Program-made: the position numbers and the translations under genes | Shown: one piece after another, positions 33,995 to 45,040 of the stretch | Layout of the letters: every line of letters begins with the position of its first letter | How positions within the stretch are numbered: position 1 is the first letter of the stretch | Source of the DNA: Amanita rubescens | Taxonomy: Eukaryota > Basidiomycota > Agaricomycetes > Agaricales > Amanitaceae | Assembly (NCBI GenBank): GCA_015039365.1 | Contig: WION01000004.1 | Coordinates: 806,001 to 870,000 of the forward strand | Reading direction: 5' to 3' | DNA: 64,000 nucleotides | Notes under the pieces: generated by a model | What the model saw: the letters and a program-made list of their open reading frames with translations, nothing else | Told to the model about the DNA's origin: nothing | Database searches by the model: none

Positions 33995-35047
33995 TCACTT
34001 TTTGTATTTTTGGGCCCACATGAGGAGCGCTGGAGCTAGGAAAGTAACAAAGAAAAAAATCAACGTGTATAGGCATGTGACTTTCCAAGACAGCATCGCG
34101 GTGAACCAGATAGCAGATACCGCGAGGCCAGATGTGAGCAAGATCTTCACCGTTAAACCCAGTGCCTGCCCAAGTGAGTGGTAAGTCGATCGGATCATAA
34201 TACACATGTAAAAATAACCTGGAAGCGATATCGCAGAAAGGGGAACACGGCAAATAACTGAATTGCAAAAAGCATGAGACCGAAAACAGCAATATCTGTG
34301 GTTAACCTGGAAGCAAGCACGGCAGATGCTGAAACAGCCGCGTTCATGGATAAAACCGAAGTTAGACTAGAATTTTATTAGTTCAGGATTATAATCATCA
34401 CATCGGAAAGTTTTTACCGTCCGGTCAACTGTCTTTGCACGTTTAATACACTATAGTCGGCTAATATAGCGTTCAACAAGAGGAGTATAGCTGATAGTGC
34501 CCATATGGAATCAGATGAGGTCGACGCAGTCAATGTTCGTAGCACTGGTGATAGGGACATAAGAGCTAGGAATATAAGGATCGATGACTTGAAAGTTTTG
34601 AGAACTATTCCAGTAACGTGTTAGCACTTCGGCGGGTTCAAGCCAATAGACTGAGGACGGACAGCTATTCACTCTCTCGCGGGATGCGACGTGCGTTGGA
34701 TCAAGTAATACCCAGAGCGTATAGCCAACAACAAAACATCCGACTGACAACCATATTAGTGTTCGCGGATCTAGCAGCTGCTCCTTCAAATAGATAAAAA
34801 CGGATATAAAGATGCATATTGTTGACAGGTGTTGAGTCACGGCACAGGAGAGAGACACTAATGACCAGTACGTGTAGGGCTTGAAGTTGGCTACATGTTG
34901 GTCTGCAAGTTGGTTTGGTGGTCATATAACACGGTACGCACGATTCTTCCTGAGCGATGACAAGAAATTATGTGGTATGTAGTTGTCTGGATGCGGTTGC
35001 GTTTTCCAGAGAACCTTCTCAAAATTGGGTGTAGTCACATCTGGCAT
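33995..35047 (-). CDS. GPI2: GPI-GlcNAc transferase subunit GPI2/PIG-C
   Basis: A membrane subunit of the complex that starts GPI-anchor synthesis by adding GlcNAc to phosphatidylinositol at the ER. ATG 35047 opens MPDVTTPNFEKVLWKTQPHP, DNYIPHNFLSSLRKNANFK, then PYTYWSLVSLSCAVTQHLST. The conserved middle block comprises TLTASTSSDSIWALSAILLL, NAILADYSVLNVQRQLTG, SLTSVLSMNAAVSASAVLAS and RLTTDIAVFGLMLFAIQLFA. There are multiple hydrophobic helices throughout. The C terminus WAQKYKK carries lysines at the end and could serve ER retention. Introns at about 34890-34934, 34371-34415 and near 34150-34218. The preceding same-strand gene ends 77 bp upstream. Confidence 0.92.
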
Positions 35048-35064
35048 TCCAAGGGCTGGCGTGA

Positions 35065-35070
35065 CACGTG
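35065..35070. promoter_or_regulatory. CACGTG E-box upstream of GPI2
   Basis: Perfect CACGTG 18 bp before the GPI2 ATG, in the 77-bp spacer behind the small upstream gene. Candidate bHLH site. Confidence 0.3.
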
Positions 35071-35124
35071 AGCCGTGACAAGCGTGTACGTAGACTACAG
35101 CAATCTACCAATTGAGAGACGCCG

Positions 35125-35504
35125 TCAGTCCCACTAAAGAAAAGGATCAGCTCGGAACGTGTCGTCTGGGGAACCCCTGCTCACCACGAGCCGTTCTTCT
35201 TGCCTGGCTTCCGGCGTAAACTTGCTCTGCTTCGCTAGTTGAGCGGCCAATTTTCCCTGGTTCGGATTAGAGGTATTTGTTCCCCTTGCTTGTGCCTGGA
35301 CAAAATGGTCAAAGCAGCTCATTCAATTACTGTCGCGCGGCTAACCGCTTTGATGCGCTGCTCAGCTGCGGCAGCGGCAGCAGCGCGGGGATCAGGCGGG
35401 CGCTGATTACCAGTGTTGAGCGTCTGCCTCTGAACTTGGGACTCAAGTGGGACAGCGAAGTGAGTACCAGAGTGAGCGCCTCGCTTGGAGCAGAGAGAAC
35501 CCAT
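35125..35504 (-). CDS. Small MGxxCS protein, probably lipid-modified
   Basis: ATG 35504 starts MGSLCSKRGAHSGTHF, a pattern for N-terminal Gly myristoylation with a neighbouring Cys for palmitoylation. Then come DPRAAAAAAAEQRIKA, an intron (about 35297-35347, GTTAGC..CCAG), AQARGTNTSNPNQGKLAAQL and TPEARQEERLV. A second intron (about 35134-35182) gives the end VWD at 35125. Without it the frame stops at 35134. About 90 residues, charged and Ala-rich, no membrane helix. The Ala/Arg helix after a lipidated N terminus resembles the small p97-interacting protein (SVIP) layout, but I cannot confirm that. It lies 33 bp behind the stop of the upstream gene. Confidence 0.55.
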
Positions 35505-35537
35505 GTGACGGAATGTGACACATAGTAAGTAGTAAAT

Positions 35538-36232
35538 TTATTGCTGCGCAACCCCTCGATATCTCCCCTGCCTTTGCGGAAGCCATGCCTAGTGCCGAGT
35601 CAGTCCTGTCAGCCCCTCTTTCATCCCTATCACTAACCTGCCACCATCGACGGCCACTCTCTTGACCTATCTCCGTCGATAACCCCGCCTTCTCCATACG
35701 GTTCTTAATCCCAGCCCCCAAAAGAAGGCCAAATACTATTAGCAGAAATAACGTCACCACGAGCTGATCTCTGGGTGAATCCCGTTCTGAGCCAGATATC
35801 AGTGAGACAATTAGGCATGAAATATGGATCGTACGGAAACAACGTGCTTCTACATCCCCTTCTTTGCCCGTTGCAGTGTCTGGATTAGTTTGACCCAACG
35901 AGGCACCGGCGCAAATGGGCAGATTTTGGTTAAGACACCATTGTTTCGTGCAACTTAGACATGGTTGAGCCGGGGTATCCGGATTATTGAGATGTATGAT
36001 AGAATAGTTTGACTGGAAACAGATGCCTAGTGAGATTGAGTTCAGACAGCAGCTCCGTCGGTATGGGCTTGCAACTCACATTTACAGAAGCTAGAGGCTT
36101 CCCATTTGTTCAAGGCACATTCCGCCACCAGCTGTAGTCATATATATATGAGTATGGTTGTAGAAATAAGAGTAGAATACTTGCAAACAGGGACGCAAGA
36201 AAGAGGAGGAGCACAGTTAATGGTTGCTGCAT
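35538..36232 (-). CDS. Cys-rich single-pass membrane protein, conserved fungal type
   Basis: ATG 36232 encodes a signal peptide (MQQPLTVLLLFLASLF). If the first intron is a GC-AG intron (36132-36184), the frame continues LVAECALNKWEASSFCKC, then CFQSNYSIIHLNN, CLSCTKQWCLNQNLPIC and NPDTATGKEGDVEARCFQ. These give many Cys, with a CxxC and a WC. The chain then has RDSPRDQLVVTLFLLIVFG, LLLGAGIKN (one transmembrane helix) and a basic tail ending RYRGVAQQ (TAA 35538). The luminal or extracellular Cys-rich part followed by one helix and a short cytosolic tail matches a group of uncharacterised fungal proteins. Function unknown. Its ATG lies 61 bp from the divergent ARP1 ATG. Confidence 0.6.
36132..36184 (-). 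other. Candidate GC-AG intron
   Basis: This 53-bp stretch begins GCAAGT, the consensus for a GC donor, and ends TGACTACAG. Removing it joins the signal-peptide exon in frame to ECALNKWEASSF. The overlapping GT donor (GTATTC) leaves a frame that stops after about 14 residues. Confidence 0.55.
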
Positions 36233-36293
36233 CAAAGGCTTCGGTCTGACCAAAACAGGCAAAAACGCACCATTCAGATATCCTCATTCCAGG

Positions 36294-37867
36294 ATGTCCG
36301 CCGAGTTTGAGGACGTCCTCACAAATCAACCTGTAGTCATAGACAACGTATGCTTCTGCTCAATAGTGCTATATCTATCGTAATACTGACATGGATGTAG
36401 GGTTCTGGTACCATAAAAGCCGGTTTCGCTGGACAAGATCATCCAAAATGCTTTTTCCCGTCTTTGTGCGTTTCTACGGTTAGGCGCGCCTCTCCCCGCT
36501 AGCTCTCATCGCTTGACATCTCTATCGCACACCACAGTGTTGGCAGGCCCAAGCATGTACGCGTCATGGCAGGTGGACTTGAAGGCGATGTTTTCATCGG
36601 GCGACGCGCGCAAGAATATCGCGGATTGCTCAAAATCAAGTATCCTATGGAACATGGAATTGTCACCGACTGGGACGATATGGAACGCATATGGAACTGG
36701 ATATACACAGAAGAATTGGGAACCCTGAGTGAAGAGGTCCGTACGCTACAAATGGAAAATGGGTTTTACTCATCTTGAACAGCATCCCGTGCTTCTAACG
36801 GAAGCCCCGCTGAACCCGCGCAGTAACAGAGACGTAGCTGCCCAGATATTTTTTGACACCTTCAATGTCCCAGCGTTGTTTACATCTGTTCAGGCAGTAC
36901 TATCATTGTAAGTTGCTGGTTAATTTGTCTACGTACACCGCAAGACTTTTGAAAATCCACTAGATATTCGACTGGGCGGACAACAGGCATCGTCCTTGAT
37001 TCTGGTGATGGCGTGACACACGCAGTGCCTGTGTTTGAAGGATTCTCCATGCCTCACGCAATTCGCCGGGTAGACATTGCAGGAAGGTACGTTGATAATC
37101 CTGTTTTGAATTCCATCGTGGGCTGAAGTCAAAAACCAAGGGACGTTACAGATCATTTACAACTCTTACTTCGAAAATCGGGCCACCACCTGTACACAAC
37201 TGCTGAGCGAGAGGTCGTAAGGACAATTAAAGAAAAATGTTGTTATGTCGCTCTTCATCCAGCCAAAGAGGAGAAAGACACACTTAGTCGCGTCGAGGAG
37301 TTCCGATTGCCCGACGGAAACGTTGTCCAGGTATGCTCAACCGGTACATGTAATAAGTAACGTGCTAACGAATCTAGCTTGGCCCCGAACGATTCCGAGC
37401 CCCTGAAATATTGTTCAATCCCGAGCTTGTGGGCCAAGAGTACGCGGGCGTGCACCAAGTTGTCGTTGATTCGATCAACCGTGTGGACTTGGACCTGCGG
37501 AAGAGCTTGTTCTCAAACATCGTACTTAGCGGTGGCAGCACCCTATGCCGAGGTTAGTAATTATGGACTTAATATAATAACGGGGTTCATTTCACTTCAT
37601 TGAAAATAGGTTTCGGTGACCGCTTGCTCAACGAGGTCAAGAAGCTCGCCTTGAAAGATATCAAGATTAAGATCTATGCACCGCCGGAGCGGAAATACTC
37701 GACCTGGATAGGTGGATCGATTCTGGCTGGTTTAAGCACCTTTAAGAAGGCAAGTAATCCCCACCCAATCTACCGTAGTCCGGAAGCTGATCTAATTGAA
37801 GATGTGGGTATCCGCCGAAGAATATCAGGAAGACCCTGATATAATTCATAAGAAGACCGGATTCTAG
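36294..37867 (+). CDS. ARP1: Actin-related protein ARP1 (centractin, dynactin)
   Basis: ARP1 forms the short filament of dynactin, which links dynein to cargo and is needed for nuclear migration in hyphae. The exons give a full actin fold: [170 protein letters not shown] and [20 protein letters not shown]. The C terminus [17 protein letters not shown], rather than the actin HRKCF, and the DVFIGRRAQ loop mark it as ARP1 and not actin. Stop TAG 37865-37867. Introns are short and numerous. Confidence 0.95.
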
Positions 37868-38114
37868 TTTTCTTTTCTTGCTCGCTTCGCTCTTATACCC
37901 CGCTATGTCCCCGTAGATAATATCGACGTAGACATAAACTCCATCTGGGACTCAGACTCATGGCAACCGCACAAGCATTGCCAACGCGCCATCTCACATA
38001 TGCCCATGATATTCAGGCGTACAGCTTAATCATATGCATATTACAGGCATTAAAGCCACTTTTGCATTTGCAAGGATGTGTAGAATGAGAGTAATCGAAA
38101 CCAACGACCAGCCA

Positions 38115-38688
38115 TTACTTGCCCTTCTTGGGGGGTTCTGCGGCCTTGACTTTCTTGGTTCCCCGGAACTGAAAAAAAGTAAATCCTAGGCACAAATAAG
38201 TTAGTTGCAGGGGCGTCATACCTTCTTGGCCCGGTTCTTGCGTTCTTTCCGTAGTTTGCGAGATGGTTTGTCAACTTTCGTGAAAAGTTTCTTCTACAGC
38301 CAGCGTAAGTAAGCAAATGAAAATTCGTGGGCGTGCACTTACCCGGATCAGACGATATTTTGGCTCGAATTTCTTTTGAGATGCCTCATCGTCATAGATG
38401 AGAACAAAACCCGTGCTCTTCCCGCCACCAAACTGCGTCCGGAAACCAAAGGGAACCACTCGGTCTTTATTAGTCTTGTACAAGCTGGCGATCTTTTCGG
38501 CTAGCTCGTCCTTTGGGACATTAGGCCGCGATGGATGTAGCACATCTAAAACAAATTGGCGACGTGCAAGTAGACGGTTCGTGACGAATTTTCGCGTGCG
38601 TAGAGTAATTGGTGCTGAATTGTCAGCCTGAGTCCAAGTACAGGCTTTAATATCATTTCATACAAGGCGAGTGGCAGATGCATACCAT
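38115..38688 (-). CDS. RPS24: 40S ribosomal protein S24 (eS24)
   Basis: The start codon ATG 38688 is the entire first coding exon: a GTATGC..CTCAG intron follows it directly. It continues [89 protein letters not shown], then after an intron [20 protein letters not shown] and, after another, [17 protein letters not shown]. Length (about 137 residues) and sequence fit eS24, a small-subunit protein used in pre-18S rRNA processing. An intron right behind the ATG is common in ribosomal protein genes. Confidence 0.96.
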
Positions 38689-38995
38689 TTTGTTAAATGC
38701 CTTCAGAAACGAAGTTCGTCAGCTTCAAACGTGAAACCGCGTCCCGAGGAAAGGCCTTACCTGACTCGATGTACAAACGGATACTGACGATTGTGGCTTT
38801 GTGGCTGAGTAAAACTTAGTAGCAGCACGGTATATCCCGTATCACGTGATTTATTTATTTATAACTTCCATGTTAACAAAACAACGTTGTATGTGCTACA
38901 GTGATGTGATTGTGACTCTACGTAAAATGATAGGAAAATGAATACAAAACAATCAGTAGGCTGACAAGTAATCTGTGCGTAGGGGAAAATGCGAA
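38689..38995. other. Intergenic, eS24 promoter
   Basis: No gene seen. Contains CACGTG at 38843-38848 (ATCACGTGAT, a 10-bp perfect palindrome), 155 bp upstream of the eS24 ATG. Confidence 0.45.
38843..38848. promoter_or_regulatory. CACGTG E-box upstream of eS24
   Basis: Perfect CACGTG inside the 10-bp palindrome ATCACGTGAT, in the promoter of the ribosomal protein gene. Candidate bHLH site. Confidence 0.35.
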
Positions 38996-39793
38996 TTATA
39001 CATAGCGTGCCAAGATATCATCTAGGTTGCATGTGGTCTTCCATACCAGTTCCAAAGTGTCGTCCAGAAGCGACAAATGCAGTGGCAATGCGATATTGAT
39101 TATATCGTCCGTCAATTCTGCTGTTTCCTCGAGAACTTCCTCAAGAATGCATTTGATTTCATAGACAACTATCAAATTATGTTCGCAGGAAGCAGAGCGG
39201 CACTGCATAATTCTACTCACGAGCGTTAATAGCGGCGTCATCGGTGACCTCGGCAATAATCTCTTCTGTGGCTTTGAGCTCTATTTTGATCAGATAAACG
39301 GTGCATCGAAGGACTCTAAGCCATTCGTCCTCTTGCTCTTGGTTCCTCGCTTTCTGAAGTAGTCCTGGCAGATCGCTGATGCTATTCTTGAATTCCATGG
39401 CATTGTAAAGGTGGGTTGGTTGCCCCACTGGCAGTGTCGAATGAAAAGATTGCTTCAGGACAAAGTTAAGCATCCAGACTCACGAAATTTGAATCCGTTG
39501 GTGTTCGCGGCTTGATAGATGACGAGTAACGCGTGAAGATAATCTTCTCCCCGCTGGTGCAGAGAATGGCCTTTGTCGATAAGAAAGTTGTCCACATGAT
39601 GAGGCATAATCGCAGGATTCGCATCGCCTTGCCATATCGCACTTGAATTCCTTGTATATGACAATCGCCCATATTCAGGTGTCATGAACGCCAGAGGAAG
39701 CGGAAGCGGGGAAGCCAGAACGCCAGAATAGAGTGACACCGCAGAAGAGAATATAATCGCATATAGCGCCGACAAGATATGATGAGACGACAT
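38996..39793 (-). CDS. Secreted or membrane unknown protein, helical
   Basis: Unrecognised. ATG 39793 starts MSSHHILSALYAIIFSSAVS, LYSGVLASPLPLPLA, a likely signal peptide with cleavage after ASP or PLA. The mature part reads EYGRLSYTRNSSAIWQG, HHVDNFLIDKGHSLHQRGED and YLHALLVIYQAANTNGFKF. After a GTGAGT..CCAG intron (about 39426-39482) it reads LGQPTHLYNAMEFKNSISDL, then helices rich in Glu and Leu (KARNQEQEDEWLRVLRCTVY, ELKATEEIIAEVTDD) and, after a second intron (39173-39221), VYEIKCILEEVLEETAELTD. About 220 residues, no known motif. The rhythm of Leu/Ile suggests a helical bundle. It could be a lineage-specific secreted protein. Confidence 0.6.
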
Positions 39794-40115
39794 AGGACAA
39801 GAGTAGGTGGGTTGGCGGTGTTCTTTTTAAAAAAAAATACGGCTCGGTGGTGTCGCACTTACGATGGAAGAAGAAGAAGAAAACGAAATGCGGTCTATGA
39901 CGAAAGCTTCGTTTATATATGCGCTCCAATCACGTGCTACGCGCTGCCGCTTGGCGCATTGCGCAAGTCGAATAACGCCAGAACCCAACTTCTTCGAGCA
40001 TATATGAGTGTGCAGAAAATAATACAACGAATCGCGGGGTACCATTTTGTGCGGACAGTCTGCAATGTAAACATCCAGCAATAATTATTCATCTCCGATT
40101 GAACAGATGTACACC
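39794..40115. other. Intergenic with CACGTG site
   Basis: 5' flank of the secreted unknown and 3' flank of the PP2A scaffold gene. It contains a CACGTG at 39931-39936, 138 bp upstream of ATG 39793. No gene seen. Confidence 0.45.
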
Positions 40116-42245
40116 TTATGCTACAGTCGCCAATGCCTTCTGGAGTGCCCTGGTCGCAAAATATCGGACATCGGCGTCCAGGTCGTTCTTTTGGCGCTCT
40201 AATGTTGGTGTGATCCAGTCTTGTACGAACTGCCGCCCTTCGGGTGTATCGCCGAACGTTGCCGCAAGCACTTCCAATGACTTCGACACGTTGAAACGAA
40301 TGTTGGGAATAGGATCTTTCGATAGTTCGAGAAGTGGGGTTATCACGTCGGCGCGAATGATTTCTAGAGTTAAGGACTGGCGAAATTGTCTAACAAAGTG
40401 TCAGCCATCAACGTTGGTGAAGAGTTGGAACAAATTCACCGTAATAGCTTGTACAGTTGTCATCCTGAAAAGATAGTTTGGGTGCGCACCCATACCCATT
40501 ACCTTGGGTACTATCGTAAACCTGGCCCATTCAACACCAAAAACTTCTGTCAGCTTCTTAAGATTCACGGTTGCAGCCTCTCGTATACTGAACACGGTAT
40601 CGCCTAACCAGGACATACAGAGATTCCCCAACTGATCGTCGAAGAATTGCCTTCCAAGCTGAGTTGCAAGAAGGGGTATGTATTCGATGATAGCCTGTCT
40701 GACTCGCCATGATTTGTCTTCCGCAAGTTCTACAATGGCTGGTAGAAGGCATTCAGAAAGATATTCAATCCCTATGACTGCATGCAACAAGTCAATCACA
40801 ATCCCCCGTTAGTAGGTACCCATACCGTTGTTGACGGTTTCGATCTTGCTGATAATGTTCAGTCTAACATCTGCAAAGTCATCTTTCAAGAGATGCAAGA
40901 ATAGTGGGAGCAAATGTTCAATAGTCGCTTCTTTGCCTAGAAGAGGCGCCAGGCCATTGATCTGATTGGCGAGTGCTGCACGAACATGTTGAGAGGCATC
41001 CTGAGATAAATCGCGAACACATGGTGTGATTCGACCGAGAATAGTTTCTCGGTCTAGTAGCTTAGAAAAACCTGAACACCTGAGTTCCAGTTGATGCAAT
41101 GAATAAAATAGTGTACCTGGGATTTGACTGGCAGCGGCAGTCCGAACTTCGGCCTCGTTATCTTTGAGGAGCTGTACGTATTGACCAGCCAATTCTTCCC
41201 TCGCCAATTCAACTCCAACTGCTTCCGCAAGCTGGACAGTTTATGAAATATTTGTACGCAGATGAATTGTGTATTCCCAACCTCATTAAAGTGGCTTGCT
41301 GCCATGTATCTCACTCTCCAGCTCTTGTCCCCAATACTCTGCCTGACTTGCTTTAACAAGTGGTCTTGAACTTCCGCGGGCGATATTTTCTGGGCGAGAG
41401 CTATCAAGTCCTCGATTGTAAGGAGGCGCACAGAATCTTGATCATCGGAATGAAGTCTCCGATAAATTTGCAGTCCATCAGTCAAGATATGTTGATGGGC
41501 GAAATTTTTCAACAATGGCTTTAAAGAATGATTAGGGAGTTGAGCATCAATTTACGCTTATCAATGCGTACCCCAAGCCATTTCGCTGCTGCGCGTCGTA
41601 CCATTGGTGTATCATCGGCGCCCAATGCGGCGAAAGCTTTGCGAAGCTCCTCCTGGATAGTCGGGGGAACTTTTGAATACACGGCAGGATATAATGCAGC
41701 GGAAGATGTTCGTGACGTGAACCACTCCCCGTGCGAGAGGCGTCTAAGCAGAGGGATGTAATGTTCCTCAATCTGAATCGGTGATAGTACAGCTGATATC
41801 TTCGTGATGGATTCCGCTGCCTGTAATGCTCGACTAGGATACATAAAATAATGCGATTAACGCAGTGCGCACCTTATCACGAACGAGAGTCTCTTCTACA
41901 GCTGAAAGATGTTCCAGTGGACCCAACAGCAGATGCGCGTAATCCTTGCCACCTATATATTCTTCAAAGCTTTTGCCTAATTCCTCTGCAAGCGCAAGTA
42001 GGACTTCATCTTCATCGTCGACCGATTCTTGAAGGAAAGGTATCAGTTCATTTCTAGTCCGATCCGGTCCTAGTGCTAACGCAATCGTTGGAATGCTATG
42101 AATCGCGTTCAGGCGTAGTTGCACGTCGTCTGACTTCAGCTCATCCATAAGGATGGCAATCGGTGCGATCTAGAACGAGTAAGGCGTGCGCGTGGCGACG
42201 ATGAATACAACGCACATCTTCAACGGGAAAGCTGGATTCTATCAT
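40116..42245 (-). CDS. TPD3: PP2A scaffold subunit A (PR65/TPD3)
   Basis: A HEAT-repeat scaffold that holds catalytic and regulatory subunits of protein phosphatase 2A. The tiny first exon [10 protein letters not shown] (ATG 42245) is joined by a GTGCGT..CTAG intron to [20 protein letters not shown]. Then follow [192 protein letters not shown] and [15 protein letters not shown]. It ends [20 protein letters not shown]. Repeats carry the VRxxA pattern throughout. Length matches the usual 15-repeat protein. Confidence 0.95.
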
Positions 42246-42795
42246 ATTTATATGAAAAGGGCAGAACGCGTGTCAGAACTCTGGGTTCCTTCAATAGAAA
42301 AGAGGTGTATGAATTATCGTGCAGCGGAAGGTTGACGAGATGAGACTTCAATCCACACGCTTACATAACCACTTCAGTTATCGATGACCAGCGATACCCG
42401 GACCGCTAGCCTACTCAGGCCCTACTTTCCCTACTATCTTCACCTGCCCTGATATCTTCCAGCTGACGAGCTGCGGTCTTAAGATCACAGTTATGTAACA
42501 TAATAATCAATTCTCACTCTATTACAAACTCTGAAGTATACAAGGTAACAAAGTCTTCGCGAAGAAGACAAATGCAAAAAATTGTGCGGACCTTGACGCA
42601 AGCCATGCATCAAATGCACCCCGAAGGCATGCAATACGAGGAAACCCCCTGCCGCTACCTTTAAACTCATTCCGAGCTAAGGTCTATAGTGTAGATTTTG
42701 AACGTATAATTTCAATGAAATCATATGAATAGTCATCGTTATATCCATTCTGGACTGTGGCACATGCACCATTAGACTGGCATTGGTCATTTGAG
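42246..42795. other. Intergenic between TPD3 promoter and repeat array
   Basis: TPD3 5' flank. No gene supported. AT-rich with short open frames; leads into the tandem array. Confidence 0.45.
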
Positions 42796-43540
42796 ACTCC
42801 GCAGGAGACGCGCCGCCTTGCAAGCAAGAGCGGTACCGATAAACGAGGCTGAAAGCAAACGTTCTCGTGTACCGCCAACGACCATCACCTGTCAAGAATC
42901 TATATAGATCATCATAGTCATCAAGTTCCATGATAGTTTCGATGTCAAGTTCCACGATAGTTTCGTTTGTCAAGTTCCATGATAATTTCGTTATGTCCCA
43001 TGTTATGTCACTCCGCAGGAGATGCGCCATCTTGCAAGCAAGAGCGGTACCGATAAACGAGACTGGAAGCAAACGTTCTCGTGTACCACAAACGACCATC
43101 GCCTGTCAAGAGTTTATTTAAATCAATTGTCATCAAAATCCATGATACTTTTGTTCGTGATAACTGTTCACTTTCATTTGGACTTTTTTTTTCTTTTTCT
43201 TTTCATGTCTGGATACGAGACTCCGGGAGACGCGCCGCCGTGCAAGCAAGGGTAGTACCGATAAACGAGACTGAAAGCAAACGTTCTCGAGTACCACAAA
43301 CGACCATCGCCTGTCAGGAGATCATATACTTTGGTTCGTGTTACTCCGCAGAAGACGCGCCGTCTTGCAAGCAAGAGCGGTACCGATAAACGAGGCTGAA
43401 AGCAAACGTTCTCGTGCACCACAAACGACCATCAGGAGTTATTCAGATCATAGTCATCAAGATCCATAATACTTTCTTTCGTGGCAACTGTTCACGTTCA
43501 TTTGGTCTTTCTTTTCGTCCATGTCTGAATATAATCTTTT
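42796..43540. repeat. Higher-order tandem repeat, about 210-bp unit
   Basis: A conserved block of about 100 bp starts ACTCCGCAGGAGACGCGCCG and contains GCAAGAGCGGTACCGATAAA and AAGCAAACGTTCTCGTGTAC. It occurs four times: 42796-42897, 43010-43111, 43220-43319 and 43343-43437. Spacing between copies 1-2-3 is 214 and 210 bp; copy 4 follows after only 123 bp. Spacers are also related: a TCAAGTTCCATGATAGTTTC motif at 42921, 42945 and 42970, diverged forms at about 43135 and 43458, and a shared ACTGTTCAC(T/G)TTCATTTGG before copy 3 and after copy 4. Copies differ by substitutions and small deletions, so this is an older array. Origin unknown; no transposase or LTR found. Confidence 0.85.
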
Positions 43541-44006
43541 TTACCGCTGGGATGCCCTGCCATGGGTAAGCATGAAGGGACACGACGGATATCTTAGACG
43601 TCCTCGTATCCCTTTTGTACAGGGCAAGCAGTAACGCATATGAAAGGCTACAGTGGCCTCAAGACCATATTGTGCATCAAGTATGGTCCTTGTCGTAAGT
43701 GTCAATAGGGGACCTGCGATAGTCAGTACAGTCAACAGGGTCATGCATGCCTAATCATTGGTGCTCGACGCAAGAATGCGATAGGATCCGATAGGCATTA
43801 GCCCTCGTAATCCAGGTCAGAGCCCATGATGCACCTTATCATGATGGGTCGACGTGCCAGCCATGGAGGAAGGAAGTGAAACAAAGAAAGACAACTTGTT
43901 CCACTTATATACTGACGAGTCAGCTGGCCGTGGAAAAGCAAATTGGGTTTACCCACGAGCGAAGACATGATGTGATGTGACTCGTGAGTTACGATCGATC
44001 CAATTA
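43541..44006. other. Intergenic, promoter of the epimerase gene
   Basis: No supported gene. A leftward open frame at 43541-43744 lacks any recognisable similarity and is likely chance. Confidence 0.45.
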
Positions 44007-45040
44007 ATGCCGTTTGAACATCTCGACGATAGAGTCATCCTTACCCATCCGAAGGTACACAGCCTTTACATGTTGCTACATGTACTGTAGGAGAACTACA
44101 GGGAGCAAGCGCCGAAATACTGTTGTATGGAGCAACAATCATATCGTGGAAGTCTGCGATTCGCAATCGTGCACCGGTCGAGCGCCTATTCGTTTCGTCA
44201 AAGGCTAAATTGGACGGTACGAAGGCAGTCCGGGGTGGGATTCCTATTGTGTTCCCCTGCTTTGGTGCCCCAGTGCACCCGGAACATTCGCGCCTGAGCC
44301 AACACGGGTTCGCCAGAAACCACATGTGGAAATGTCAGGGTATCGTCATGGATAACGATGCTGGAGTATCGGCCAAATTCTGTAGGCTCGATTTCACTTG
44401 ATGGAAATATGGAACTGATCGATTTCTAGCGCTAAATCCAACGCCAGTTATTCAAGCAATTTACAATCAATCGTTTTGCCTGCATTACATTGTCACCGTT
44501 GCTGAACATCAAATTAGTACGGACCTACACGTAGAGAACACCTCCACTGGTGACATGGAATTCCAGGCACTCTTCCACAATTATATCCGGGCGCCATCCG
44601 ATGAGGTTGTCGTTACTCCATTACAAGAATTGGTATATTATGACAAGACCGATGCATTGGCGGATGGTCAGCCAAAGCAAAAAGTAGAATCCAAGGCCTA
44701 CTGTGGATGTCAGGCAAGAAACAGACTCAATATACGAGAATGCTCCTCAGGACTACGAAATCAAATGGGGAACCAGCAAGGTTAGGATTAAAACCGCGAA
44801 TCTTAAGGATGTCGTAGTATGGAACCCTCAAGATGAAGGAAGGAAACTCGCGGATATGGAGGAAGGCGGATGGTATGGCCAGAATACCTAAGACATTGTT
44901 GTGCAACGCGCTAACTGAACTGTAGGAAGGATTACATCTGTGTTGAGCCAGGCTTCGTGAGGGGTTTCGTGAAGCTGCATCCTGGGGAACGGTGGATTGG
45001 CCAGCAAGTTTTGTCAATCATGGACGAGTCAGAGGGGTAA
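44007..45040 (+). CDS. Glucose-6-phosphate 1-epimerase (aldose epimerase fold)
   Basis: The enzyme interconverts alpha and beta anomers of glucose 6-phosphate, as yeast Ymr099c does. ATG 44007 gives MPFEHLDDRVILTHPK. A 47-bp intron (about 44055-44101) joins this to GASAEILLYGATIISWKS, the family start with a YGAT motif. Further blocks: PVERLFVSSKAKLDGTKAVR, GGIPIVFPCFGAPVHPEHSR, LSQHGFARNHMWK (catalytic-site His), STGDMEFQALFHNYIRAP (second conserved His), VVVWNPQDEGRKLADMEEGG, and the end DYICVEPGFVRGFVKLHPG, which carries the catalytic Glu of VEPG. Introns are short. A read-through open frame at the first intron is not coding. Confidence 0.92.

Noticed and set aside
42796..43437. Repeat array as a protein with tandem domains
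   Set aside because: The minus-strand peptide is similar in each copy, but a 2-bp loss in copy 3 and frame-breaking spacers prevent a continuous reading frame.
43541..43744. Leftward open frame of 67 codons downstream of the repeat array
   Set aside because: It has no splice partner, no recognisable motif and lies in a promoter-like region; treated as chance.
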